DNA of 64,000 nucleotides from assembly GCF_000372525.1 (NCBI RefSeq), contig NZ_AQUR01000100.1, forward strand, positions 62,001 to 126,000, written 5' to 3'. Under the pieces are notes generated by a model, which worked only from the letters and a program-made list of their open reading frames with translations, was not told the origin of the DNA and made no database searches. Below are positions 1 through 10,536 of this stretch, piece after piece (within the stretch, counting starts at the first letter, position 1; each line of letters opens with the position of its first letter). Made by a program: the position numbers and the translations under genes. Source of the DNA: Cupriavidus neocaledonicus. Its GTDB lineage: Bacteria; Pseudomonadota; Gammaproteobacteria; Burkholderiales; Burkholderiaceae.

Positions 1-1310
1 GCGATGAAGCGCAGCAGGAATTCCGGCACCAGCGAATAGATGTAGACCGCCACCACCGCATTGAGCAGCCCCACCACCAGGAACAGCTGCGGGATGGTGT
101 AGCCGGCCTGGGTCAGCGCCACGCCCAGCAGCGAGGCCGCGATCATGAAGAAGCTGTTCAGGATGTTGTTGGCGGCGATGATGCGGGCGCGGTGCGTGGG
201 CGCGCTGCGGCTCTGGATCAGCGCGTACAGCGGCACGCTGTAGAAGCCGCCGAACATCGCCAGCAGGAACAGGTCGGCCAGCACGCGCCAGTGGTGCGGC
301 GCGGCCAGGAAGGCGCCGATGCCGCTCAACGCGGCCGGCGCCTGCCCCTGGCTGGCAAAGTACAGGTCGACCGCGAACACGGTCATGCCGATCGAGCCGA
401 ACGGCACCAGGCCGATCTCGACATGGCGCCCGGACAGGCGCTCGCACAGCAGCGAACCGGTGCCGATGCCCAGCGAGAACACCGCCAGCAGCAGCGTCAC
501 CACGTTCTGGTCGCCGCCCAGCACGTCCTTGGCGTAGCTGAAGAACGAGGTCAGGAAGGTGGCGCCGAGGAACCACAGCCACGAAATGCCGAGCAGGCTC
601 AGGAACACGGTGCGGTTGCCGCGCGCCAGCACCAGATTGCGCCAGGTCTCGGAAAACGGGTTCCAGTTGATGCGCAGGTCCGGCTGCGGCGCCGGCGACG
701 CCGGGATCCGGCCCGCCACCAGGCGCCCGGCCACGGCGATGATCACGCAGGCCGCGCCCACGTACAGCGGCCCGACCATGGCGCCGCCCTGCTGCAGCCC
801 GGCCAGCTCGCCGCCGATCAGCGTGCCGATCAGGATCGCGACGAAGGTGCCCATCTCGACCAGCCCGTTGCCGCCGACCAGTTCGCTCTCGTCCAGGTGC
901 TGCGGCAGATAGGCAAACTTGACCGGCCCGAACAGCGTGGAATGCAGTCCCATCAGGAAAGTGCCGGCATACAGCAGCGGCGCGCTGTGCCAGGCAAAGC
1001 CGGCCAGGCCCAGCACCATGATGGCGATCTCCAGCGACTTGACCAGCCGGATCAGGCGCGACTTCTCCAGCTTGTCGGAGATCTGCCCGCTGGTGGCCGA
1101 AAACAGCACGAACGGCGCGATAAAGATGGCCGAGATCAGGAACGCCGCGCTGCGCGCGTCGACGCCCTCGAACAGCGCCGTGTGGTAGGTCACCAGCGAG
1201 GTGAAGGCGACCTTGAACACGTTGTCGTTCATCGCCCCCAGGAACTGGGTCCAGAAGAACGGCGCGAAACGGCGCAGGCCGAGCAGTCGGAACTGGCTGT
1301 GTTGGCTCAT
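1..1310 (-). CDS. MFS transporter, LplT-like (3' end outside window)
   Basis: Inner-membrane major facilitator protein resembling the lysophospholipid flippase LplT. The visible 436 codons begin MSQHSQFRLLGLRRFAPFFW and contain many hydrophobic segments. The early FLGAMNDNVFK stretch is typical of this subfamily, in which the transporter is often fused to a 2-acylglycerophosphoethanolamine acyltransferase (Aas-like) domain. The reading frame is still open at the left edge, so a C-terminal acyltransferase domain could lie outside but cannot be seen. The ATG at 1310 is the only sensible start; no clear Shine-Dalgarno precedes it. The 189-bp gap to the next gene holds nothing recognisable. Family assignment is good; the exact lipid substrate is inferred. 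Confidence 0.8.
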   Translation of the reverse strand, partial: MSQHSQFRLLGLRRFAPFFWTQFLGAMNDNVFKVAFTSLVTYHTALFEGVDARSAAFLISAIFIAPFVLFSATSGQISDKLEKSRLIRLVKSLEIAIMVLGLAGFAWHSAPLLYAGTFLMGLHSTLFGPVKFAYLPQHLDESELVGGNGLVEMGTFVAILIGTLIGGELAGLQQGGAMVGPLYVGAACVIIAVAGRLVAGRIPASPAPQPDLRINWNPFSETWRNLVLARGNRTVFLSLLGISWLWFLGATFLTSFFSYAKDVLGGDQNVVTLLLAVFSLGIGTGSLLCERLSGRHVEIGLVPFGSIGMTVFAVDLYFASQGQAPAALSGIGAFLAAPHHWRVLADLFLLAMFGGFYSVPLYALIQSRSAPTHRARIIAANNILNSFFMIAASLLGVALTQAGYTIPQLFLVVGLLNAVVAVYIYSLVPEFLLRFI

Positions 1311-1499
1311 GGAGGGGCCGGTCGGGAGCGACCGCCAACGGAGTGGGAACGCCGGCTAGTGTGCCGCAGCCGCGGCCTTGCCGCCACCTTGCCGCCACCT
1401 TGCCCCGGCCGGGTGGTGCCAGCCGGGGGTATTTCCGCAGGCGGCGCCCGGCGGCTAGGGTGGACCGGGGGTGCCTTCAGCCGGCGCGGCCCGGCGCCA

Positions 1500-1946
1500 T
1501 CACTCGGCGCGCTCTTCCGGCCAGTCGCGGATATAGGCCTTGAGCATCTTGTTCTCGAAGCTCTGGTCCTCGACCACGGCCTTGGCGACGTCATAGAACG
1601 AGATCACGCCCATCAGCGTGCGGTTGTCGAGCACCGGCAGGTAGCGGGTGTGACGCTCCAGCATCATCCGGCGAACCTCGTTGACGTCGGTTTCCATGGT
1701 GCAGGTCAGCGGCGCATCGTCCATCACCTTGCGGATGCTGCTGGTGCCGATGTTGCCGTTGTTGCGGGCCAGGGTCTCGATGATCTCGCGGAAGGTCAGC
1801 ATGCCGACCAGGTCGCCGTATTCCATCACCACCAGCGAGCCGATGTCGTGCTCGGCCATGGTGTGCACGGCAACCAGCAAGGAGGTGTCAGGCGTCACGG
1901 TGTAGAGCGTATTGCCCTTGATCTGGAGGATGTCGCTGACTTTCAT
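1500..1946 (-). CDS. Two-CBS-domain protein
   Basis: Small cytoplasmic protein of 148 residues made of one pair of CBS domains (about residues 5-60 and 72-130). Such Bateman modules bind adenosyl ligands (AMP, ATP, SAM) and sense energy state; a stand-alone pair has no catalytic activity of its own. Signatures seen are GSLVVMEYGDLVGMLTFREI in the first domain and RYLPVLDNRTLMGVISFYDV in the second. The start MKVSDILQ at 1946 is preferred over a longer frame that would run to 2156, because homologues of this type begin at this motif and the upstream translation is Arg/Pro-rich noise. It is divergent from the sulfhydrylase gene at 2200; the intervening 253 bp contain no obvious riboswitch. Partner and ligand are unknown. 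Confidence 0.85.
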   Translation of the reverse strand: MKVSDILQIKGNTLYTVTPDTSLLVAVHTMAEHDIGSLVVMEYGDLVGMLTFREIIETLARNNGNIGTSSIRKVMDDAPLTCTMETDVNEVRRMMLERHTRYLPVLDNRTLMGVISFYDVAKAVVEDQSFENKMLKAYIRDWPEERAE

Positions 1947-2199
1947 GGTGGTCTCCGCTGCCTGCGCTCGGTCCGAGCTGGAACTGAAGGCATCGCCGCC
2001 GCCGAGGGCGCGACGATGCCGGTCACATTGTTGTCTGTATAAGGGTGTGCGGGCGCCTGGCCCGTTGGCCGATGCTAGCCCAAACCCGCCGCCAAAGTAA
2101 AGCGGGAGGCCGGTTTGCGGGCGGGCGGGAGGGTGAGCGCGCGTGGGCCGGCGCACGATGCTACGATGCTGGCCGGAGACAACTCAAGGCCCACCGACC

Positions 2200-3516
2200 A
2201 TGTCCGGAACCCGCTTCGACACGCTGGCGCTGCACGCAGGCGCCGCGCCCGACCCCGCCACCGGGGCCCGCGCCACCCCCATCCACCTGACCACGTCCTT
2301 CGTGTTCCGCGACAGCGAGCACGCCGCGTCGCTGTTCAACATGGAGCGCGCGGGGCACGTCTACTCCCGCATTTCCAATCCCACCGTGGCCGTGCTCGAG
2401 GAGCGCATCGCCGCGCTCGAGAACGGCGCCGGCGCCATCGCCACGGCCTCGGGCCAGGCCGCGCTGCACCTGGCGGTGGCCACGCTGATGGGCGCGGGCT
2501 CGCATATCGTGGCGTCGTCGGCGCTGTACGGCGGCTCGCACAACCTGCTGCACTACACGCTGCGCCGCTTCGGCATCGAGACCACCTTCGTCAAGGCGCG
2601 CGACCTCGACGCCTGGCGCGCCGCGATCCGGCCCAATACCCGGCTGCTGTTCGGCGAGACGCTAGGCAACCCCGGGCTGGACGTGCTCGACATCCCGACC
2701 CTGGCGCAACTGGGCCAGGACCACGGCATCCCGCTGCTGGTGGATTCCACCTTCACCACGCCCTACCTGCTGCGCCCGTTCGACCATGGCGCCGGCCTGC
2801 TCTACCACTCGGCGACGAAGTTCCTGGGCGGCCACGGCACCACCATCGGCGGCGTGCTGGTCGAGGGCGGCACCTTCGATTTCGAGGCCTCGGGGCGCTT
2901 CCCGGAGCTGTCCGAGCCCTACGAGGGCTTCCACAACATGGTGTTCACCGAGGAAAGCACGGTGGCGCCGTTCCTGCTGCGCGCGCGCCGCGAAGGCCTG
3001 CGCGATTTCGGCGCCTGCATGAACCCGATGGCGGCGTGGCAGCTGCTGCAGGGCGTGGAGACGCTGCCGCTGCGCATGAGCCGCCATGTCGACAACACCC
3101 GCAAGGTGGTGCAGTTCCTGGTATCGCATCCGATGGTCGAGTCGGTGTCGTACCCGGAGCTGGAATCGCACCCCGACTACGAACTGGCCAAGCGCCTGCT
3201 GCCGCGCGGCTGCGGCGCGGTGTTCAGCTTCAATTTGAAGGGCAACCGGCTGGCCGGCCAGCGCTTTATCGAAAGCCTGTCGCTGTTCTCGCACCTGGCC
3301 AATGTCGGCGACGCGCGCTCGCTGGTGATCCACCCGGCGTCGACCACGCACTTCCGCATGGACGCGGCCGCGCTGCAGTCGGCGGGCATCACCGAAGGGA
3401 CGATCCGGCTGTCGGTCGGCCTGGAAGATGCCGACGACCTGATCGACGATCTCAAGCGGGGCCTGAAGGCGGCCGAGAAGGCCATGGGCGCCGGCAACAA
3501 GGGAGGGCAAGCCTGA
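2200..3516 (+). CDS. O-acetyl/O-succinylhomoserine sulfhydrylase (MetY/MetZ type)
   Basis: PLP enzyme of the Cys/Met metabolism family, 438 residues, that makes homocysteine (or methionine) directly from activated homoserine and sulfide. The PLP lysine is K207 in the motif SATKFLGGHGT. Other family marks are YSRISNPTVAVLEERIAALE near residue 55 and the C-terminal IRLSVGLEDADDLIDDL. Length and the extended FDTLALHAG N-terminus fit the roughly 430-residue O-acetylhomoserine aminocarboxypropyltransferase (MetY) branch better than the 390-400 residue cystathionine synthases, but substrate choice (acetyl versus succinyl) cannot be read. The start is the ATG before SGTRFDTLALHAG. The stop overlaps the ATG of the following hydrolase by one base (TGATG), so the two are translationally coupled. 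Confidence 0.88.
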   Translation: MSGTRFDTLALHAGAAPDPATGARATPIHLTTSFVFRDSEHAASLFNMERAGHVYSRISNPTVAVLEERIAALENGAGAIATASGQAALHLAVATLMGAGSHIVASSALYGGSHNLLHYTLRRFGIETTFVKARDLDAWRAAIRPNTRLLFGETLGNPGLDVLDIPTLAQLGQDHGIPLLVDSTFTTPYLLRPFDHGAGLLYHSATKFLGGHGTTIGGVLVEGGTFDFEASGRFPELSEPYEGFHNMVFTEESTVAPFLLRARREGLRDFGACMNPMAAWQLLQGVETLPLRMSRHVDNTRKVVQFLVSHPMVESVSYPELESHPDYELAKRLLPRGCGAVFSFNLKGNRLAGQRFIESLSLFSHLANVGDARSLVIHPASTTHFRMDAAALQSAGITEGTIRLSVGLEDADDLIDDLKRGLKAAEKAMGAGNKGGQA

Positions 3517-4340
3517 TGGAACTGAACCTTGCCGGCCAGCCGGCCTACGCCTATACCGGCGGCAAACCGTTCGATCCCGCCCTGCCCTGCGCCGTCTTCG
3601 TCCACGGCGCGCAGAACGACCATAGCGTCTGGGCGCTGCAGACGCGCTGGTTTGCCAACCATGGCTTCTCGGTGCTGGCGGTGGACCTGCCCGGGCACAA
3701 CCGCAGCAAGGGCGCGCCGCTGGCCACGATCGAGGCCATGGCGGACTGGGTCATGGCGCTGGTGGCCGCCGCCGGCGTCACCGCGCCGGCCTTCGTGTTC
3801 GGCCACAGCATGGGCTCGCTGATCGCGCTGGAATGCGCGGCGCGGCATCCGCAGGCGGTGCGCGGCATCGGCCTGCTGGCCACGGCCTATCCGATGAAGG
3901 TCTCGGACGCGCTGCTGGACGCCTCGCTCAACCGCGAGGGCGACGCCATCGCCATGGTCAACACCTGGTCGCATTCCAGCCTCGCCAACAAGCCGTCGTC
4001 GCCCGGCCCGGGCGCCTGGATGCATGGCGGCAGCCAGCGGCTGATGGAACGGGTGTCGCGCAACAACCCGCAGGCGCATGTGTTCCATAACGATTTCTCG
4101 GCGTGCAACGCCTACGCCCATGGCGAAGAAGCCGCCGCGGCGGCGGCGTGCCCGGCGCTGTTCATCACCGGCAGCAAGGACATGATGACCTCGCCCAAGG
4201 CGGCCCAGGCACTGGCCGGCAAGATGCGCAGCGCCAGCGTGGTGGCGGTTCCGTGCGGCCATGCGCTGATGGGCGAGCGTCCGGATGAAGTGCTGGATGC
4301 GCTGGCGGCATTCGCGCGCAAGGTGGTGGCGGCGGGCTGA
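3516..4340 (+). CDS. Alpha/beta hydrolase
   Basis: Cytoplasmic alpha/beta-hydrolase of 274 residues. The catalytic triad is readable: nucleophile S98 in GHSMG, acid D222 in GSKDMM, and H249 in PCGHALMG. The oxyanion loop is VFVHGAQNDHSVW near residue 30. Substrate is unknown; candidates are esters or thioesters. Its start codon overlaps the stop of the sulfhydrylase gene, so it is translated in the same operon, which hints at a role linked to activated homoserine or sulfur metabolism (inference from position only). No signal peptide. It is followed by 98 bp before the DUF962 gene. Confidence 0.85.
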   Translation: MELNLAGQPAYAYTGGKPFDPALPCAVFVHGAQNDHSVWALQTRWFANHGFSVLAVDLPGHNRSKGAPLATIEAMADWVMALVAAAGVTAPAFVFGHSMGSLIALECAARHPQAVRGIGLLATAYPMKVSDALLDASLNREGDAIAMVNTWSHSSLANKPSSPGPGAWMHGGSQRLMERVSRNNPQAHVFHNDFSACNAYAHGEEAAAAAACPALFITGSKDMMTSPKAAQALAGKMRSASVVAVPCGHALMGERPDEVLDALAAFARKVVAAG

Positions 4341-4438
4341 CGCCGCCCCGCCCGGACGGCCTGCCACGCCGGCGGCCGTCCCGCCACGTCCCGGCGGAAG
4401 GTCTACACTGCAGCAAACAAGACCTGCCGGAGACAGCC

Positions 4439-4756
4439 ATGGCCCACGCCCGCACGCGCGAGTTCGAGAATTTCGCGGCCTTCTATCCCTACTACCTGAG
4501 CGAACACCAGAACCGTACCTGCAGGCGGCTGCATTTTGCCGGGTCGACGGTGGCGCTGCTGTGCCTGGTGGCGCTGGTCGTGACCGGCACTGCCTGGTGG
4601 CTGCTCGCCGCGGTGGTGGCGGGCTATGCGTTCGCCTGGGTCGGGCACTTCGGCTTCGAGAAGAACCGGCCGGCTACGTTCCGGCATCCCGTCTATAGCC
4701 TGATGGGGGATTGGGTGATGTATTTCGATATCTGCAGGGGGAGGATTCCGTTTTGA
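4439..4756 (+). CDS. DUF962 (Mpo1-like) membrane protein
   Basis: Small membrane protein of 105 residues with the DUF962/YGL010w-Mpo1 signature: an N-terminal FENFAAFYPYYLSEHQN with conserved His, a following RRLHFAGS, then two hydrophobic segments (about residues 36-54 and 58-72), and HFGFEKNRPATF with HPVYSLMGDW near the end. Yeast Mpo1 is an Fe(II)-dependent dioxygenase in phytosphingosine alpha-oxidation, and the conserved His residues are kept here, but the bacterial role is not established. The ATG at 4439 follows CCGGAGACAGCC, a reasonable ribosome site. It appears monocistronic; the gene-free island follows directly. Confidence 0.85.
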   Translation: MAHARTREFENFAAFYPYYLSEHQNRTCRRLHFAGSTVALLCLVALVVTGTAWWLLAAVVAGYAFAWVGHFGFEKNRPATFRHPVYSLMGDWVMYFDICRGRIPF

Positions 4757-4849
4757 GGGGGGACGGGTCTTGGCGCCTATTGGGAGTAGTCGCTGTTTGT
4801 GACCTTTGGCCGAACGCCACAACCGCAAGCGCTATCTGAGTCTCAACGT

Positions 4850-4886
4850 GTTACCCATGTGAGTGAACTCGTTTGTTACCCATGTG
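4850..4886. repeat. Direct repeat pair, possible IS-end remnant
   Basis: Two exact copies of GTTACCCATGTG start 25 bp apart (4850 and 4875). Closely spaced repeats of this kind are typical of the multiple transposase-binding ends of IS21/IS481-like elements. No matching inverted copy or transposase gene was found in the window, so this would be a solo relic. The element type is inference. Confidence 0.4.
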
Positions 4887-5466
4887 GTTGCTCCGTACAG
4901 CCTATGCGGCTGGCAATCAATTCCACGGTGTTGGTGGTTCGGGCGGCGGTGCTTTCCGTTTGGGCGTGGTTGCCCGTTCGACCCTGCTACGCCATGTGAG
5001 TCCGGGATAGTGCCTGCGATCACCCACTGTTGAACAATCCCAATGAGAGTGTAGGCCGCCTGCTGCCGGCCATATCGCAGGCACGCCTGCGGCTGCTGCG
5101 CAGGCTCGATTGCGCTCTCGCGCGTGGAGCGTCTTGCGCTTAGCGAGCCAAAGGCATTGTGCGATTCCACCAGAGTAAAAAGCCGACAGCGCCAAGCGAG
5201 CGCAGCGATGCGTACCGCGCCAGAGCCCACACCCCGCGATAGGGCCGGCGCGCAGCGCAGCCGAAGGCGTTCCTACGACACGGCCAGCAGCAGGGGCCAC
5301 TCCGCGCTCTGGGCTCGTTCAACCATCATTCCAACGCCCCTACCACCGTCGTGCACCACCGCGGCAGGCAGTCCGGCTATGTGAGGAAGCAAAGCCCCGT
5401 ACGAAAACCCAGCGCCCCCTACGATAAGACATGCCGCCCGCAGGGCAGCCAACGCGCTTTTTGGTT

Positions 5467-5510
5467 ACTTTTTGGCGCTCGGCCAAAAAGTGACCCGCCC
5501 AGCAGGGCGG
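5467..5510. repeat. Paired extragenic hairpins
   Basis: Two adjacent perfect inverted repeats. The first has 9-bp arms (ACTTTTTGG 5467-5475 and CCAAAAAGT 5483-5491) around a 7-nt loop. The second has 6-bp arms (CCGCCC 5495-5500 and GGGCGG 5505-5510) around AGCA. Sequence of this kind recurs between genes in several proteobacterial genomes, from memory. The A and T runs lie inside the stem, so this is not a standard terminator. Confidence 0.5.
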
Positions 5511-5666
5511 AACCATGCGGCCCAAAAGCCGACAGCACGTCACCAACAGCGAACACCCTAAACAGCACCAACCTCGAACGAGAAGTAAGTCGCCGGCTAC
5601 GACAGCGAAACAGCCCACGCCGGTCAAGAACGAATCCCGCCCACTCAAGCTCCAGCCAACCAATAA

Positions 5667-8205
<2,539 letters not shown>

Positions 8206-8224
8206 ACCGCGTCCACCCATCGCC

Positions 8225-9643
8225 ATGACCTCGCCTCAAGACTCCTTCCTGGCATTGTGCCGCGCCGCGCTGGGCCCGCAGCACGTGCTGACCGATGCGG
8301 CCGACCAGGCGCCGTATCTGACCGACTGGCGCCAGCGCTATCGCGGCGAGGCGCTGGCGGTGCTGCGCCCCGGCACCACCGCGGAAGTCGCCGCGGTGGT
8401 CCATGCCTGCCACGCGCACCGGATCGCCGTGGTGCCGCAGGGCGGCAACACCGGCCTGTGCGGCGGCGCCACGCCGGTGGCGGGGGCGCAGCAGGTGGTG
8501 ATCTCGCTGCAACGGCTGAACCGCATCCGCCAGGTCGATCCGCTCAACAACACCATCACGGTCGAGGCCGGCGTGGTGCTCCAGCATCTGCAGGAGGTAG
8601 CGCGCGAGCACGGCCGGCTCTTTCCGCTGAGCCTGGCGGCCGAGGGCAGCTGCACCATCGGCGGCAACCTGTCGACCAATGCCGGCGGCACCGCGGTGCT
8701 GCGCTACGGCAACACGCGCGAACTGTGCCTGGGGCTGGAAGTGGTGACGCCCTCCGGCGAAACCTGGCACGGGCTGCGCGGCCTGCGCAAGGACAACACC
8801 GGCTACGACCTGCGCGACCTGTTCATCGGTGCCGAAGGCACGCTGGGCATCATCACCGCCGCGGTGATGAAGCTGTTCCCGCTGCCGCGCGCGTCGGTCA
8901 CGGCGCTGGCCGCGGTGCAGAGCCCGCGCGCCGCGCTGGCGCTGCTGGCCATCGCCCAGTCGCACGCCGGCGCCATGCTGACCGGCTTCGAGCTGATGTC
9001 GGCGCTGAGCATGACGCTGGTGACTCGGCACTTCCCGCAGCTGCGCTATCCGTTCGCCGACATCCATCCGCAGCTGGTGCTGCTGGAGCTGTCCGACAGC
9101 GAGAGCGAAGCCCATGCGCGCGGCATCTTCGAGACCATGATGTCGGCCGCCTTCGACGCCGGCGTGGTCGCCGACGCGGTGGTGGCCGAGTCGGTGCAGC
9201 AGTCGCGCGACTTCTGGAACCTGCGCGAGCATATTCCGCTGGCGCAGGTGGAAGACGGCAAGAACATCAAGCACGATATCGCCGTGCCGGTATCCCGCGT
9301 CGCGGACTTTATCGAGTGCACCGACGCGCTGCTGCAAAACGCCTTTCCGGGGGCGCGCATGGTCACCTTCGGCCATCTCGGCGACGGCAACCTGCACTAC
9401 AACGTGGCGCCGCCCGAAGGTGTCGACCACGATGATTTCCTGGCGCACCAGGACCAGGTCAACCGCATCGTGCACGACAGCGTGCGCTCGCACAACGGCT
9501 CGATCTCGGCCGAGCACGGCCTGGGCCAGCTCAAGCGCGAGGAAAACCGGCACTACAAGAGCGAGGTCGAGCTCGCCATGATGAAGGCGATCAAGGGCGC
9601 GCTCGATCCGCTCGGTCTGATGAATCCCGGCAAGGTGGTGTGA
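8225..9643 (+). CDS. FAD-linked 2-hydroxyacid dehydrogenase (GlcD/D2HGDH type)
   Basis: Flavoprotein of 472 residues with a PCMH-type FAD-binding domain (about 40-220; motifs GGNTGLCGGATP and GSCTIGGNLSTNAGGT) and a GlcD-type C-terminal oxidase domain (HLGDGNLHYNV; the final HGLGQLKREE with the catalytic-region His). Relatives oxidise D-2-hydroxyglutarate, D-lactate or glycolate and pass electrons to an acceptor flavoprotein or the respiratory chain. The exact substrate cannot be assigned; length and single-polypeptide layout favour the D-2-hydroxyglutarate/D-lactate group over the glycolate oxidase subunit. Starts 19 bp after the DUF2069 stop. Ends 12 bp from the convergent amidohydrolase gene. 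Confidence 0.88.
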   Translation: MTSPQDSFLALCRAALGPQHVLTDAADQAPYLTDWRQRYRGEALAVLRPGTTAEVAAVVHACHAHRIAVVPQGGNTGLCGGATPVAGAQQVVISLQRLNRIRQVDPLNNTITVEAGVVLQHLQEVAREHGRLFPLSLAAEGSCTIGGNLSTNAGGTAVLRYGNTRELCLGLEVVTPSGETWHGLRGLRKDNTGYDLRDLFIGAEGTLGIITAAVMKLFPLPRASVTALAAVQSPRAALALLAIAQSHAGAMLTGFELMSALSMTLVTRHFPQLRYPFADIHPQLVLLELSDSESEAHARGIFETMMSAAFDAGVVADAVVAESVQQSRDFWNLREHIPLAQVEDGKNIKHDIAVPVSRVADFIECTDALLQNAFPGARMVTFGHLGDGNLHYNVAPPEGVDHDDFLAHQDQVNRIVHDSVRSHNGSISAEHGLGQLKREENRHYKSEVELAMMKAIKGALDPLGLMNPGKVV

Positions 9644-9655
9644 GCGCGCCCGCGC

Positions 9656-10534
9656 TCAGCGGCGCAGTTCGGTGTGGCGCAGTTCGGTCTGGCGCAGTTC
9701 GGTCTGGATAAAGGCCGCGACGTGCTCGAGCAGCTCGTCGAGATGGCCGCGCAGCACGACGAAGCCCGCATGCTGCGCCAGCGTGGTCTCGTCCATGTAC
9801 AGCGCCCGGTTGATCTCGATCTGCAGGCTGTGGCGCCGCTGCGCCGGATCCGCATACGCGCGGATCAGCTGCGCACCCTTGTACGGCCAGTTGATGGCCA
9901 CCCGGTAACCGAGGCTGCGCAGGCACTCGGCCACCAGTTCGATGAACCCCGCCGAGCAGGTCGAGCCGTCGCCGTTGCTGACCACGAAATCCGGGCGCGC
10001 GGCGCCGTTGTCGACGTTCATCGCATTGCCGCGCGACTTCATCGAATGGCAGTCGAGATGCCACACCGCGCCGCAGCGCGCATGGTGCTGCGCCAGCAGC
10101 CCGCACAGCGCGGCGTGGTACGGGTCGTAGTAGGTCTTGAGCAGGTATTCCGCCATGTGCGGCGACAGGGTCGCGGCATAGACCGGCACGCCCGGCAGCG
10201 CCAGCCGGCGCAGCACGCCCATGCCGCGACCGGACTTGTCGCTGGGGCGCACGGTGTAGGGCATGGCGCCATCGATCAGGTCGGGATCGATATCGTCGCG
10301 GGCGCGGTTGACGTCGACCAGCCAGCGCGGGAAGTCGGCGCACAGCAAGGTGCCGCCCACCCGCGGCGCATGCGCGAACAGCTGGTCGACATAGGCGTCC
10401 CAGCCCGACAGCAAGGCCTCGGGGGGCGCCGCCAGCGGCAGGGTCTCGGCATGCAGCAGGCCGCTGTGCGGGGAATCCACCACCAGCGGCAGCGCCACCC
10501 CGGCCGGTTCGGTCAGCGAAAACGGAAGCGTCAT
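9656..10534 (-). CDS. N-formylglutamate amidohydrolase family protein
   Basis: 292-residue member of the FGase family (HutG-like), zinc-type hydrolases that cleave N-formyl or N-acyl amino acids. Readable marks are VVDSPHSGLLH near residue 18, the LVDVNRARDDIDPDL segment near 72, HLDCHSMKSRG near 158, and LQIEINRALYMDE near 236. No other histidine-utilisation genes are nearby, so the substrate is not necessarily formylglutamate. Its start lies 2 bp after the porin stop on the same strand, making it the last gene of the transporter-porin operon. The C-terminus carries three TELR repeats encoded by a 15-nt tandem repeat. Confidence 0.85.
   Translation of the reverse strand: MTLPFSLTEPAGVALPLVVDSPHSGLLHAETLPLAAPPEALLSGWDAYVDQLFAHAPRVGGTLLCADFPRWLVDVNRARDDIDPDLIDGAMPYTVRPSDKSGRGMGVLRRLALPGVPVYAATLSPHMAEYLLKTYYDPYHAALCGLLAQHHARCGAVWHLDCHSMKSRGNAMNVDNGAARPDFVVSNGDGSTCSAGFIELVAECLRSLGYRVAINWPYKGAQLIRAYADPAQRRHSLQIEINRALYMDETTLAQHAGFVVLRGHLDELLEHVAAFIQTELRQTELRHTELRR
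9661..9705. repeat. 3 x 15-nt tandem repeat inside amidohydrolase C-terminus
   Basis: Three in-frame copies of a 15-nt unit (GGCGCAGTTCGGTCT, first copy with one change) encode the repeated peptide Q/H-T-E-L-R at the very end of the amidohydrolase. The unit is a multiple of three, so copy-number change would lengthen or shorten the tail without a frameshift. Confidence 0.85.
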
Positions 10535-10536
10535 GG

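Larger units (their letters stand above)
4757..5666. other. Gene-free island with decayed repeat sequence
   Basis: About 910 bp between the DUF962 gene and the BrkB gene hold no convincing gene: all open frames are short, overlap each other on both strands and show no domain or ribosome site. The sequence is less regular in third-position GC than the flanks. It contains a 12-nt direct repeat (GTTACCCATGTG at 4850-4861 and 4875-4886), which resembles, from memory, the repeated end motifs of IS21/IS481-type elements. It also contains two hairpins near 5467-5510. I read it as a decayed mobile-element or extragenic-repeat remnant; no transposase is left. Confidence 0.5.

Noticed and set aside
1947-2199. 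Possible SAM riboswitch upstream of the sulfhydrylase gene
   Set aside because: I could not find a conserved SAM-riboswitch core or a terminator/antiterminator pair in the gap.
4832-5384. Overlapping short frames on both strands of the 4.8-5.4 kb island
   Set aside because: No ribosome sites, no domains, mutual overlap and low-quality composition; treated as non-coding.
9656-10534. Calling the amidohydrolase hutG of histidine utilisation
   Set aside because: No hutH, hutU, hutI or hutF nearby; its context is a peptide-type importer and porin.
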